From an uncultured Anaerolineaceae bacterium (GTDB lineage: Bacteria; Chloroflexota; Anaerolineae; Anaerolineales; Anaerolineaceae), in NCBI GenBank assembly GCA_937894825.1, contig CALCQT010000297.1:1-14890 (forward strand): a DNA stretch of 14,890 nt, read 5' to 3'. Made by a program: the position numbers and the translations under genes. The notes beneath the pieces are model-generated. The model made no database searches. It had not been told where the DNA came from and saw only the letters and a program-made list of their open reading frames with translations. Shown here one piece after another: positions 7,512 to 14,177 of this stretch (position 1 is the first letter of the stretch; the number at the start of each line of letters is the position of its first letter).

Positions 7512-8113
7512 TATTTCTTCAGCCGCTCCCCCACCGCACCGCCCGGATGGATCCGCAGAAATTCCTCTTTGGTATACCCGTTATGCTGCATCGTAGTGAT
7601 CGCAATCGCGTCAAACGCGGCGATCACCGCCATGGTGCTGGCCGTAGCCAACATATTCCAGGGGCAGGGTTCCTTCTCGACCCGCACTTTCAGGTAGATA
7701 TCAGCGTTCTGAGCCAGAATGGATTCCGGATTCTCGCTTACCCCGATGATGATGGCTTTCTTCTCCTGACAGCAGGGAATATAGTTGATGATCTCCGGCG
7801 TATTCCCGCCTTTCGTGATCAAAATGACCACGTCTCCTTTTTGAATCGATCCCAGCGCGCCATGAACCGAATCGGCCGGTGAAAGAAAATAAGCCGGCAC
7901 CTCAACACAACAAAGGCTATGCGCAATTTTCTTCGCCGCCACACCGCTGGTACCGCAACCGGCCGTGATCACTTTGTTGCCGCTCGCTTTCACAGTACAC
8001 AATAAATCCACGATCGAATCCATAACGGCATAATCCAGCGTGGATAACAGATTTTCGACCGCCTCCGCCTCCGTTTTCAGCGTGTGGTTATAGAAATCGC
8101 GATATTTACTCAT
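7511..8113 (-). CDS. SIS-domain sugar-phosphate isomerase (KdsD/GutQ-like, no CBS domains)
   Basis: A 200-aa protein starting at ATG 8113, preceded by AAAGGA at about 10 nt. A longer frame to 8236 would have to translate through the hairpin at 8200-8229, so I reject it. The SIS fold is clear: GCGTSGVAAKKIA (52-64), the HGALG segment (84-88), ILITKGGNTPEII (97-109), KEPCP (147-151) and the closing IHPGGAVGERL (188-198). These match arabinose-5-phosphate isomerases (KdsD, GutQ), which interconvert ketose and aldose phosphates, but the two CBS domains that bring those to about 320 aa are absent. The Glu and His thought to serve catalysis in KdsD appear as E148 and H189. The Lys of the GMGKSG loop is replaced by T55, so the substrate or mechanism may differ. 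Being last in a sugar-import operon suggests it isomerises the phosphorylated imported sugar. An exact substrate cannot be given. Confidence 0.85.
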   Translation of the reverse strand: MSKYRDFYNHTLKTEAEAVENLLSTLDYAVMDSIVDLLCTVKASGNKVITAGCGTSGVAAKKIAHSLCCVEVPAYFLSPADSVHGALGSIQKGDVVILITKGGNTPEIINYIPCCQEKKAIIIGVSENPESILAQNADIYLKVRVEKEPCPWNMLATASTMAVIAAFDAIAITTMQHNGYTKEEFLRIHPGGAVGERLKK

Positions 8114-8199
8114 AGTCTGCCTGTCCTTTGCCTGAGAATTCGAAACATAGCGCTTTGGGGCTGAAAAAAATGACCCACCAATCCCTTGCAGCGTACATG

Positions 8200-8229
8200 A
8201 GGCCGTCCTGTGGTACTTCAGGACGGCCT
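8200..8229. other. GC-rich hairpin after the binding-protein gene
   Basis: AGGCCGTCCTG (8200-8210) and CAGGACGGCCT (8219-8229) form a perfect 11-bp stem with an 8-nt loop. It lies between the binding-protein stop and the isomerase start. On the - strand it is not followed by a T-run, so it is more likely an mRNA-stabilising or partial attenuating structure that raises binding-protein output over the isomerase. Confidence 0.7.
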
Positions 8230-8251
8230 TGTTCATTAATGGTCTTTATCC

Positions 8252-9199
8252 TTATTTAAAAACGTAGCCTTCAGCGTTCTCAGCCGTAATCAGTTCCGTC
8301 CCGATATACACGACCGGTTCCAGTTTCGCATCCGGATCCTCATAAGCTTTTACAACCGAAGCGACAGCTTCCGTGCCCAGCGTGGCGAACATCTGTCCGA
8401 CGGTTGCGGTAATCTGGCCTTTTTTGATCATATCCACACAGCCTCCTGCGCCGTCATAGCCAACAATTTTTATATCCGTCAATCCGGCTTCCTTCACCGC
8501 CTGATACGCGCCGATCGCCATTTCGTCATTCAGCGCATAGATCAGATCAATATCCGGATGCGCCTGCAAAATGTTCGCCATCACAGTGTAGCCCTTCTGG
8601 CGTTCAAAGTCGGCAGCTTTTTCAGCGACAATGCTGTTTTCAAGCACAGTACCCTTAATCCCTTCCCGGAAACCTTCCGAGCGATCAAGATCTGCGTCAA
8701 TACCGGACAAACCGCGCAGCATTGCGATTTTCGGCTCTTCAATATCTTTGAGCAGCTCAACCGCCAGTTTACCGGCCTCAACCGCGCCGGGCACATTATC
8801 GGTCACGATCTGAGTAGCATACTCAGCGCGTCCCTGTGTATCAACGACGCGGTTCCAGCCTACGATCGGAATGCCTGCCTCGTTGGCGGCGCGGACAGAA
8901 TTGATTGCGGCGTCACTGTTGACAGCCAGCAAACAGATTCCGACCACATTTTTGGAGATCAAACTCTCGACATTCTGCAGTTCCACTTCCGCGGATTCCT
9001 GGCTGTCAAGAACGATCGGCTTATAGCCCAATTCAATCGCTTTTTCTTCCATTTTTTCCTTCATGAAAGCGAATACCGGATTGTTGAGCGAAGTAAACAC
9101 GATCCCGATTTCTTTCGGCTCTTCATTTGCGGCACTCACACTGCCAAATAGAATGGCAGCCATCAGGACAACAATAAACACCAACGACAATTTTTTCAT
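8252..9199 (-). CDS. Sugar ABC transporter solute-binding protein (RbsB-like)
   Basis: A 315-aa periplasmic-type binding protein that captures a sugar and delivers it to the permease. AAGGAG lies 6 nt before ATG 9199. The signal peptide is MKKLSL plus a hydrophobic core and a cleavage site VSA/AN (about residue 23); there is no lipobox Cys. Alignment from memory with E. coli RbsB is continuous: LNNPVF (38-43), VLDSQ (63-67), GWNR (114-117), TDN (133-135), DRSEGF (172-177), ADFER (196-200), NDEMAIGA (224-231), VGYDG (246-250), GQM (268-270). Of the ribose contacts, Asn, the second Phe, Arg, the hinge Phe, Asn, Asp and Gln appear kept, but the first Phe is V42, the Asn of NPTDSDA is lost, and the Asp before Arg117 is N116. 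This suggests a pentose-like ligand other than ribose. It follows its presumed permease by 51 nt. It is the only binding protein seen for two transporters. Confidence 0.9.
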   Translation of the reverse strand: MKKLSLVFIVVLMAAILFGSVSAANEEPKEIGIVFTSLNNPVFAFMKEKMEEKAIELGYKPIVLDSQESAEVELQNVESLISKNVVGICLLAVNSDAAINSVRAANEAGIPIVGWNRVVDTQGRAEYATQIVTDNVPGAVEAGKLAVELLKDIEEPKIAMLRGLSGIDADLDRSEGFREGIKGTVLENSIVAEKAADFERQKGYTVMANILQAHPDIDLIYALNDEMAIGAYQAVKEAGLTDIKIVGYDGAGGCVDMIKKGQITATVGQMFATLGTEAVASVVKAYEDPDAKLEPVVYIGTELITAENAEGYVFK

Positions 9200-9250
9200 C
9201 TCTTTCTCCTTTTATTATTTGAACAGCGAGATCTCCGGCATAACCCGGAT

Positions 9251-10228
9251 TCACTGTTTTTTGATCTTGTCCAAAGAATCAACCACCACTGCCAGTAAAA
9301 TGACCAACCCCTTGACGACATTAGTATAGAATACCGGGACATCCATCAGCACCATACCATTGTTCAGAACCGCAATGATCAGCGCACCGATCAAACCGCC
9401 GATGACATTCCCTTTCCCGCCCGCCAGGCTGATGCCGCCGATCACCGCCGCCGCAATCGCGTCCAATTCGGCGCCGTCGCCGGCCAGTGGCGTCGCCGAG
9501 TCCACGCGCGAGGCCATCACCATTCCGGCAATGGAGGCAAACAACGCGCTGAACATGTAAGCTTTTATGGTTGTGTAGCTGGTACGGACGCCGCTCAAAT
9601 GAGCCGCCTCGACATTACCGCCCACCGCATACAAATGGCGGCCGAATTTTGTATATTTCAGAATATAAGCCACAACCAAAGTGGCAAGAAACATCAGAAT
9701 CACGGGGAAAGGAATAATCCCGATATAGCCGGTGCCGATAAACCCAAAGGTGTCCCCCAGGATCGTAACCGGCTGCCCGCCGGAAAGGACCATGATCACC
9801 CCACGGAAAGTTGTCATCACCGCCAGTGTCGTGATGAATGGAGGGACTTTGATCCATGTAACCAGAGCACCGGACAAAAAGCCGATCAGCAAACTCAGTC
9901 CCAGCCCCAAGCCAATGGCGATAAATACATTGACATCGGATTTGATGGCGATGGCTGTAATTAATGAAGTGAACCCCGCGACAGATCCAACAGAAAGGTC
10001 AATACCGCCTGTGATCAAAACAAACGTGATCCCGCAAACAATCAGCGAATTGACCGAAGCCTGACGCAGGACATTAAACATGTTTTTAACAGTAAAAAAT
10101 GTATTGGGGCGCGAAATCGTCAGGAGCAAACACATTAAAAACAACGCAAAAATCGTTTTTACAATCTGCGATTGATACAAATTCGAAATTATTCTCGCGA
10201 AACGCGGTTTCGTAACTCGGTCGTTCAT
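9251..10228 (-). CDS. Sugar ABC transporter permease (RbsC-like)
   Basis: A 325-aa integral membrane protein of the BPD_transp_2 (ribose/xylose/autoinducer-2) family, which forms the channel as a dimer. The start ATG 10228 follows GGAG by about 5 nt. Several hydrophobic helices are evident, the first at about residues 22-38. Family signatures are TGGIDLSVGS (73-82), the ATPase-coupling loop VGGNVEAAHLSG (202-213) and ELDAIAAAVIGGISLAGG (254-271). The length is typical. It starts 18 nt after the split ATPase gene and precedes the binding protein, the usual ATPase-permease-binding protein order. Transport by this system depends on whether the adjacent interrupted ATPase, or the other ATPase of the operon, can serve it. 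Confidence 0.92.
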   Translation of the reverse strand: MNDRVTKPRFARIISNLYQSQIVKTIFALFLMCLLLTISRPNTFFTVKNMFNVLRQASVNSLIVCGITFVLITGGIDLSVGSVAGFTSLITAIAIKSDVNVFIAIGLGLGLSLLIGFLSGALVTWIKVPPFITTLAVMTTFRGVIMVLSGGQPVTILGDTFGFIGTGYIGIIPFPVILMFLATLVVAYILKYTKFGRHLYAVGGNVEAAHLSGVRTSYTTIKAYMFSALFASIAGMVMASRVDSATPLAGDGAELDAIAAAVIGGISLAGGKGNVIGGLIGALIIAVLNNGMVLMDVPVFYTNVVKGLVILLAVVVDSLDKIKKQ

Positions 10229-10246
10229 ATTTTCTCCGATAAGAAA

Positions 10247-11458
10247 TTATCCTGTTTTTCCAAAAGCGGCATTCGCGATATCGAATTCGTTCAAATGCTC
10301 GCGTTGAAAACCTGCGTTGATCCGGCCTTGAAACATCGTATACACGTAATCGCTGATTCCCAGCACTTCCGGCATATCCGACGAGACGACGATGATGGCA
10401 ATGCCCTGTTTTTTCAGTTCATTAAGGATGTTATAAATCCCGACTTTAGCCCCTACGTCAATACCGCGCGTCGGTTCATCGCAAATCAGGACCGCAGGCT
10501 TCACTAATAAACTGCGCGCCAGTAAAGCTTTTTGCTGATTGCCACCGGACAATTTTTTGATTTCCTGGCCCATGGATGCGATTTTTATGGAGAGTTTCTC
10601 CACCATCGTTTGCACCGCTGTCAGCTCTTTCTTATATGTGATATGCCCCAATTTCCCGACATAATCCTGGAGACTCGAAACAGAAATATTAAACTGCACA
10701 GACATGTCTCGAAAAATGCCAAATTCTTTCCGGCTCTCGGTAATATAGACAATGCCGCAACGGTTGGCGTCCGAAGGATTTTTTATTTTGATCTCTTTCC
10801 CGTTCAACAGGACCTTGTTCGGTCTTTCCTTGTCTGCGCACAAAATTTGACGCATCAATTCGGTTCTGCCGGAGCCGACCAGACCATAAAATGTGACGAT
10901 TTGTCCCGCATACGCGGAGAATGAGACAACTTCTTGTTTATCTTTTTTACAATGGGCATGCACCTCAAGCACACATTTTCCCCGTTCAGACGGTATATAC
11001 GGATACTGTTCCGTCAGTTTCCGTGCGACCATCATCTGGACAATTTCATCGTTGTTAACATCTTTGAGCGGTCCGGTGTGAATGTGGTTTCCATCGCGCA
11101 AAACAGTGAACGTATCCGCGATTTGTTTAATTTCGTTCAAGCGGTGCGAAATGTAAATGATGGAGGTCCCGTCTTCACGCAATTTCCGGATCAGTCCAAA
11201 AAGCTTCTCCGTTTCCTTGTCTGTTAATACATCCGTCGGCTCATCAAATATCAACAATTTGGCGTTCAGTGAAATGGCTTTGATGATTTCAACCATCTGT
11301 TGTTCCGCGATGCTCAAATTTCCGGTCAATGCACGGACGTCAATATTATCAATTCCAAAGGTGAGCAGGATTTCACTGGCCTTTCGTTCCATCTGTCCAT
11401 AAAAAGATGTTCTCCGCAACAGACATATTATCAATTCCAAAGGTGAGCAGGATTTCAC
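10247..11458 (-). CDS. C-terminal fragment of the split RbsA-like ATPase
   Basis: This open frame reads from GTG 11458 (403 aa), but the first 22 residues come from out-of-frame duplicated DNA. ATG 11392, at MERKASEIL, is the more natural start and lies 17 nt upstream of the stop of the N-terminal fragment, so coupled re-initiation is possible. The fragment contains the signature and Walker B of NBD1 and all of NBD2, but no intact Walker A lysine. Confidence 0.6.
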   Translation of the reverse strand: MKSCSPLELIICLLRRTSFYGQMERKASEILLTFGIDNIDVRALTGNLSIAEQQMVEIIKAISLNAKLLIFDEPTDVLTDKETEKLFGLIRKLREDGTSIIYISHRLNEIKQIADTFTVLRDGNHIHTGPLKDVNNDEIVQMMVARKLTEQYPYIPSERGKCVLEVHAHCKKDKQEVVSFSAYAGQIVTFYGLVGSGRTELMRQILCADKERPNKVLLNGKEIKIKNPSDANRCGIVYITESRKEFGIFRDMSVQFNISVSSLQDYVGKLGHITYKKELTAVQTMVEKLSIKIASMGQEIKKLSGGNQQKALLARSLLVKPAVLICDEPTRGIDVGAKVGIYNILNELKKQGIAIIVVSSDMPEVLGISDYVYTMFQGRINAGFQREHLNEFDIANAAFGKTG

Positions 11459-11546
11459 TGGCCTTTCGTTCCATCTGTTTTATGGACAGATGGCCGGTTC
11501 GGCTGGTGATTTCCCGCCCTAAAAAGATGTTCTCCGCAACAGACAT
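11345..11546 (-). repeat. Imperfect tandem duplication inside the ATPase gene
   Basis: Read on the coding strand, the unit is B-x-A (11546 down to 11427, 120 nt), followed by a shortened copy, B-A (11426 down to 11345, 82 nt). Segment A is 54 bp, identical at 11425-11478 and 11343-11396. Segment B is 27 bp, identical at 11520-11546 and 11400-11426. The second copy lacks 38 bp of x. A full 120-bp copy would have stayed in frame; the 38-bp loss is what breaks it. The A copies are 82 bp apart, so recombination between them restores the gene. Confidence 0.95.
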
Positions 11547-11834
11547 GCCCGGGATCAGGTTAAGTTCCTGGTGGACCACCACAATTCCCATGCGGACGGC
11601 GCTGGAAGGGGTCGTCGTGGTGACACGCTGCCCTTCAAATTCGAAGAAGCCGCTGGTCGGAGAATACACGCCGCCCAGGATTTTGATCAAAGTAGACTTT
11701 CCCGCACCATTTTCACCCAACAAAGCGTGCACTTTTCCGCGTTCAAAATCAATACTGATATCTTTCAGAACCTGAATGCCGCTGAAGCTTTTGCAGATGT
11801 TATGGGTGCGAAGAATAGTATTCCTGTCCGTCAT
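11373..11834 (-). CDS. N-terminal fragment of the split RbsA-like ATPase
   Basis: This open frame gives a 153-aa piece. It holds Walker A and the Q-loop of the first NBD, repeats MSVAENIFL (residues 98-106 and again at 137-145), and ends eight residues later because of the frameshift. It lacks the signature and Walker B, so it should not hydrolyse ATP alone. Confidence 0.6.
   Translation of the reverse strand: MTDRNTILRTHNICKSFSGIQVLKDISIDFERGKVHALLGENGAGKSTLIKILGGVYSPTSGFFEFEGQRVTTTTPSSAVRMGIVVVHQELNLIPGMSVAENIFLGREITSRTGHLSIKQMERKASEILLTFGIDNMSVAENIFLWTDGTKGQ
11471..11493. repeat. Quasi-palindrome at the duplication breakpoint
   Basis: CCATCTGT (11471-11478) and ACAGATGG (11486-11493) form an 8-bp stem around the loop TTTATGG. 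In the shortened copy, CCATCTGT (11389-11396) is followed by CCATAAA (11397-11403), the exact reverse complement of that loop. Confidence 0.85.
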
Positions 11835-11850
11835 CGTTAACTCCGTTCGC

Positions 11851-13170
11851 CTATTTGGCGGAGACGTTCACCATTTCTTTTTTATACATGGAGTCCTGAA
11901 TCTTACGCAGATTGTAGAGCACCGAATCCGGCACTTCCACCATGTCATAGGTCAGAACGGTATCGATCGGGACATCCTGTGTCATCCGGCAACCCTTCGC
12001 AAGACCCAACGGGAGCATATTCCCTTCTCTGGCAACTTCATAAAGGTCGATGGAGCCACGGTAGCAATATTCACCGATCCCATCCAGCACCTCGCCCTTT
12101 TTCAAATCTTTTTTCGCGATCGTCAGGCATTCTGAAGTCAGATACTTATTCGGGTGGCCGGTCGATTCGCCATACAGCACACCCTGCGCCACTGTGATCG
12201 GTGTCTCGCAGCTGCAAAGATGATAGGGACGCAGAAGCAGGTAATTCGGCCCCAGGCCCATATCGCGTTGGATCAGCCCTTCTTTCAGTGTTTCATTATC
12301 CGTCGTTACGATCACAAAGACGCCCGGATTGATGTTCCCGATCCCAAAATCAACCACCCCTTCACGCTCCAGAATTCCGCCCTGTTTTTTCAGGCTGAAC
12401 ACGGTTTTCAGGTCTTCGATATTGCACTTAGGCCCGTGCATTCCGCGAATATCCGGAACCAGACCAGTCGCGTTAGAGACAGCGCACATTTCGACCATCG
12501 TTTTGGAGCCGTCGACAAACTCGATCAGCATTCGCACCTGCATATTCCGATCTTCCGCTTTCTTTTTCCATTCCGGATCGTCCGGCTTGGCATAAATATT
12601 CAGCGGGTTATTCTTCCCTTTTCCGGCAGCGACAATGCGGAAGCCCAAAGCCTTTGCAAAGCGATAGACTTCGATAATCGACCCAGGCTCATCCCCGGCC
12701 GTGAGCGAGTAGACCACGCCTGCGTTTTCGGCCATCTGCCGAAGAATGGGGCCGACGGTGATGTCGCATTCCACATTCATCATCACGATGTGTTTCTTAT
12801 AGTTAAAGCAGGTCAGAGCCACTTGTGCGCCGACGAACGGATTTCCGGTCGCGTCAATCACACTGTCGATCAGGTCCGCTTTGATTGCAACCTCGAAATC
12901 GGTCGCCGCAACCCGTTTGCCCGCGGCCAGCGCCGCGTTCACTTCCCGCAGATCATTACTTACCACGATCTCGCCATCATATCCCGCGGCCTTGTAGGCA
13001 TTCAGACAGGTTTCCGTGTTCAAATCCACCACGATCATGATTTCCATGCCCTGCATTTGCGCGATCTGGCAGACAATTTCTTTTCCCATTTGTCCTGCTC
13101 CGACCAATCCGACCAGAACAGGATTCCCATTTAAGGCGCGTTCATATAATTTTCGATCAATCTCGTACAT
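11851..13170 (-). CDS. COG4091-type NAD(P)-dependent dehydrogenase with C-terminal SAF domain
   Basis: A 439-aa cytoplasmic oxidoreductase of the group labelled 'predicted homoserine dehydrogenase with SAF domain'. The start ATG 13170 follows AGAGG by about 7 nt. The N-terminal Rossmann fold shows LVGLVGAGQMGKE (19-31, GxGxxG type) and the strand MIVVDLN (45-51), whose Asp49 suggests NAD rather than NADP. The second dinucleotide-fold half has DSVIDATGNP (102-111). The middle (TAGDEPGSI, 157-165; KGKNNPLN, 184-191) is like homoserine-dehydrogenase catalytic regions. The C-terminal part from about 340 to 420 (LTIAKKDLKKGEVLDGIGEY, 349-368) fits a SAF domain as in sugar-acid enzymes and AFP-like proteins. 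It sits between two sugar transporters, 23 nt after a permease and 16 nt before an ATPase, so its substrate is probably the imported carbohydrate or a derivative, not homoserine. The reaction is not known to me. Confidence 0.85.
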   Translation of the reverse strand: MYEIDRKLYERALNGNPVLVGLVGAGQMGKEIVCQIAQMQGMEIMIVVDLNTETCLNAYKAAGYDGEIVVSNDLREVNAALAAGKRVAATDFEVAIKADLIDSVIDATGNPFVGAQVALTCFNYKKHIVMMNVECDITVGPILRQMAENAGVVYSLTAGDEPGSIIEVYRFAKALGFRIVAAGKGKNNPLNIYAKPDDPEWKKKAEDRNMQVRMLIEFVDGSKTMVEMCAVSNATGLVPDIRGMHGPKCNIEDLKTVFSLKKQGGILEREGVVDFGIGNINPGVFVIVTTDNETLKEGLIQRDMGLGPNYLLLRPYHLCSCETPITVAQGVLYGESTGHPNKYLTSECLTIAKKDLKKGEVLDGIGEYCYRGSIDLYEVAREGNMLPLGLAKGCRMTQDVPIDTVLTYDMVEVPDSVLYNLRKIQDSMYKKEMVNVSAK

Positions 13171-13193
13171 TTTTTGCCTCTTTTATTTGTTTT

Positions 13194-14177
13194 CTATGCT
13201 TTAAAAATATGTCTGCGTTCCATTTTTCGTAAGATTGAAAGACGGAAACTATCGAGAAAAACCGCGACAAAAATCACCAGCGCTGAAATGATTGACGTGA
13301 TATAAAGATCAACTTTCAGGTAAACAAGCGCGATTTGAATCATCTGGATCAAAAGTGTTCCGATCAGCGTGCCGGGGAAAACCTTTCCGACCCCGCCTGC
13401 CAAACTAACACCGCCTAACACCGCGGCCGCAATGGCATTGAACTCAATTCCCTCTCCGAAAGCGGCGCTAATCAGTCCATATTGCGTCACAGCTATCAGC
13501 CCTGCGGCACAGGCAAATACGGAGCATAATACGTAGCTGATGAGCAGAATGTTATCTTTATTGATTCCGGCCAGCCGCGCCGCTTCTTCATTGTTTCCGA
13601 CTGCATAAATCTGTCGGCCTTTGGCTGTGTAACTCAGGAAAATTGCGGCGATCAGAAGAAAGAACAGCAGCAGTGCGATCGGAACCGGGATTAAGCCGAA
13701 TAAGCGAACGCTTCCAAGCCCGGAAAACGCTTGCGGCAGCTTTATCGGGCGGGATTCCGTGACCAACAAAGCCACCCCGCGCATCAAAACTTGCATCGCC
13801 ATGGTGGCCAGAAACGGCAGCAGTTTCAATTTGGCGACCAGGATCCCATTCGCCAGCCCAATCACTAGGGAGCAAGCAAACGCCAGGACGATCGCCAGCC
13901 AGATCGGGAAACCTCTTTCTACCGTAAGTACACCGACCAGCCCGGCACTGAGATACATGGTTGACCCGACGGAAAGGTCAATACCGCCGGTCAGCAAAAC
14001 AAAAGTCATCCCGATCGCAAGCACACCGATATGAGAAGAAGATTTAAAAATGTTTTCCACATTTTGCATTGAGAAGAATTTCGGTTCCAGCAACCCGGTG
14101 ATCACAAAAAAGACAATAAAGATGATGATCGGGACGTTATTTAATAAAGTCAGCTGTAGATTATTTTTTGTTTTCAT
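13194..14177 (-). CDS. Second sugar ABC transporter permease (RbsC-like)
   Basis: A 327-aa integral membrane protein of the same family as the permease at 9251-10228, but clearly a diverged paralogue rather than a recent copy. Its ATG overlaps the TGA of the upstream ATPase gene by 4 nt (14174-14177), a translational-coupling arrangement. Signatures are TGGIDLSVGS (63-72), the coupling loop VGNNEEAARLAG (193-204), and AIAAAVLGGVSLAGG further on. Hydrophobic helices run through most of the length, the first at about residues 15-30. It ends with TAG, 23 nt before the dehydrogenase. It most likely pairs with the ATPase that overlaps it; the matching binding protein is not downstream and may lie to the right of the window. 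Confidence 0.92.
   Translation of the reverse strand: MKTKNNLQLTLLNNVPIIIFIVFFVITGLLEPKFFSMQNVENIFKSSSHIGVLAIGMTFVLLTGGIDLSVGSTMYLSAGLVGVLTVERGFPIWLAIVLAFACSLVIGLANGILVAKLKLLPFLATMAMQVLMRGVALLVTESRPIKLPQAFSGLGSVRLFGLIPVPIALLLFFLLIAAIFLSYTAKGRQIYAVGNNEEAARLAGINKDNILLISYVLCSVFACAAGLIAVTQYGLISAAFGEGIEFNAIAAAVLGGVSLAGGVGKVFPGTLIGTLLIQMIQIALVYLKVDLYITSIISALVIFVAVFLDSFRLSILRKMERRHIFKA

Larger units (their letters stand above)
10247..11834 (-). pseudogene. Sugar ABC transporter ATPase (RbsA-like), split by an 82-bp duplication
   Basis: This locus is one double-NBD ATPase of the RbsA/MglA type broken into two overlapping frames. Removing 82 bp would leave 1506 nt, an intact 501-aa protein, close to the family's usual 500 aa. 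The start ATG 11834 follows GGAG by 6 nt and lies 16 nt after the dehydrogenase. NBD1 has Walker A GENGAGKST (40-48), the Q-loop VVVHQE (85-90), and, beyond the break, LSIAEQQMVEI and LLIFDEPTD. NBD2 has the family's degenerate Walker A GLVGSGRTE, the signature LSGGNQQK and Walker B LICDEPTRGIDVGAK. The duplication lies between the Q-loop and the signature of NBD1. All other residues look functional and the rest of the operon is intact, so the damage is recent, switchable, or an artefact of amplification or assembly. Without repair, the separate fragments are unlikely to form a normal NBD1. Confidence 0.85.

Noticed and set aside
8114..8236. N-terminal extension of the SIS protein to 8236
   Set aside because: It would translate through the hairpin at 8200-8229, whereas ATG 8113 has its own ribosome binding site and the family-like N-terminus.
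9234..9249. TCCGG-CATAAC-CCGGA hairpin after the first permease gene
   Set aside because: Only a 5-bp stem; too weak to list as a regulatory feature.
12154..13134. Long + strand open frame of 326 codons opposite the dehydrogenase
   Set aside because: It is the antisense shadow of a strongly recognisable gene and its translation has no family features.
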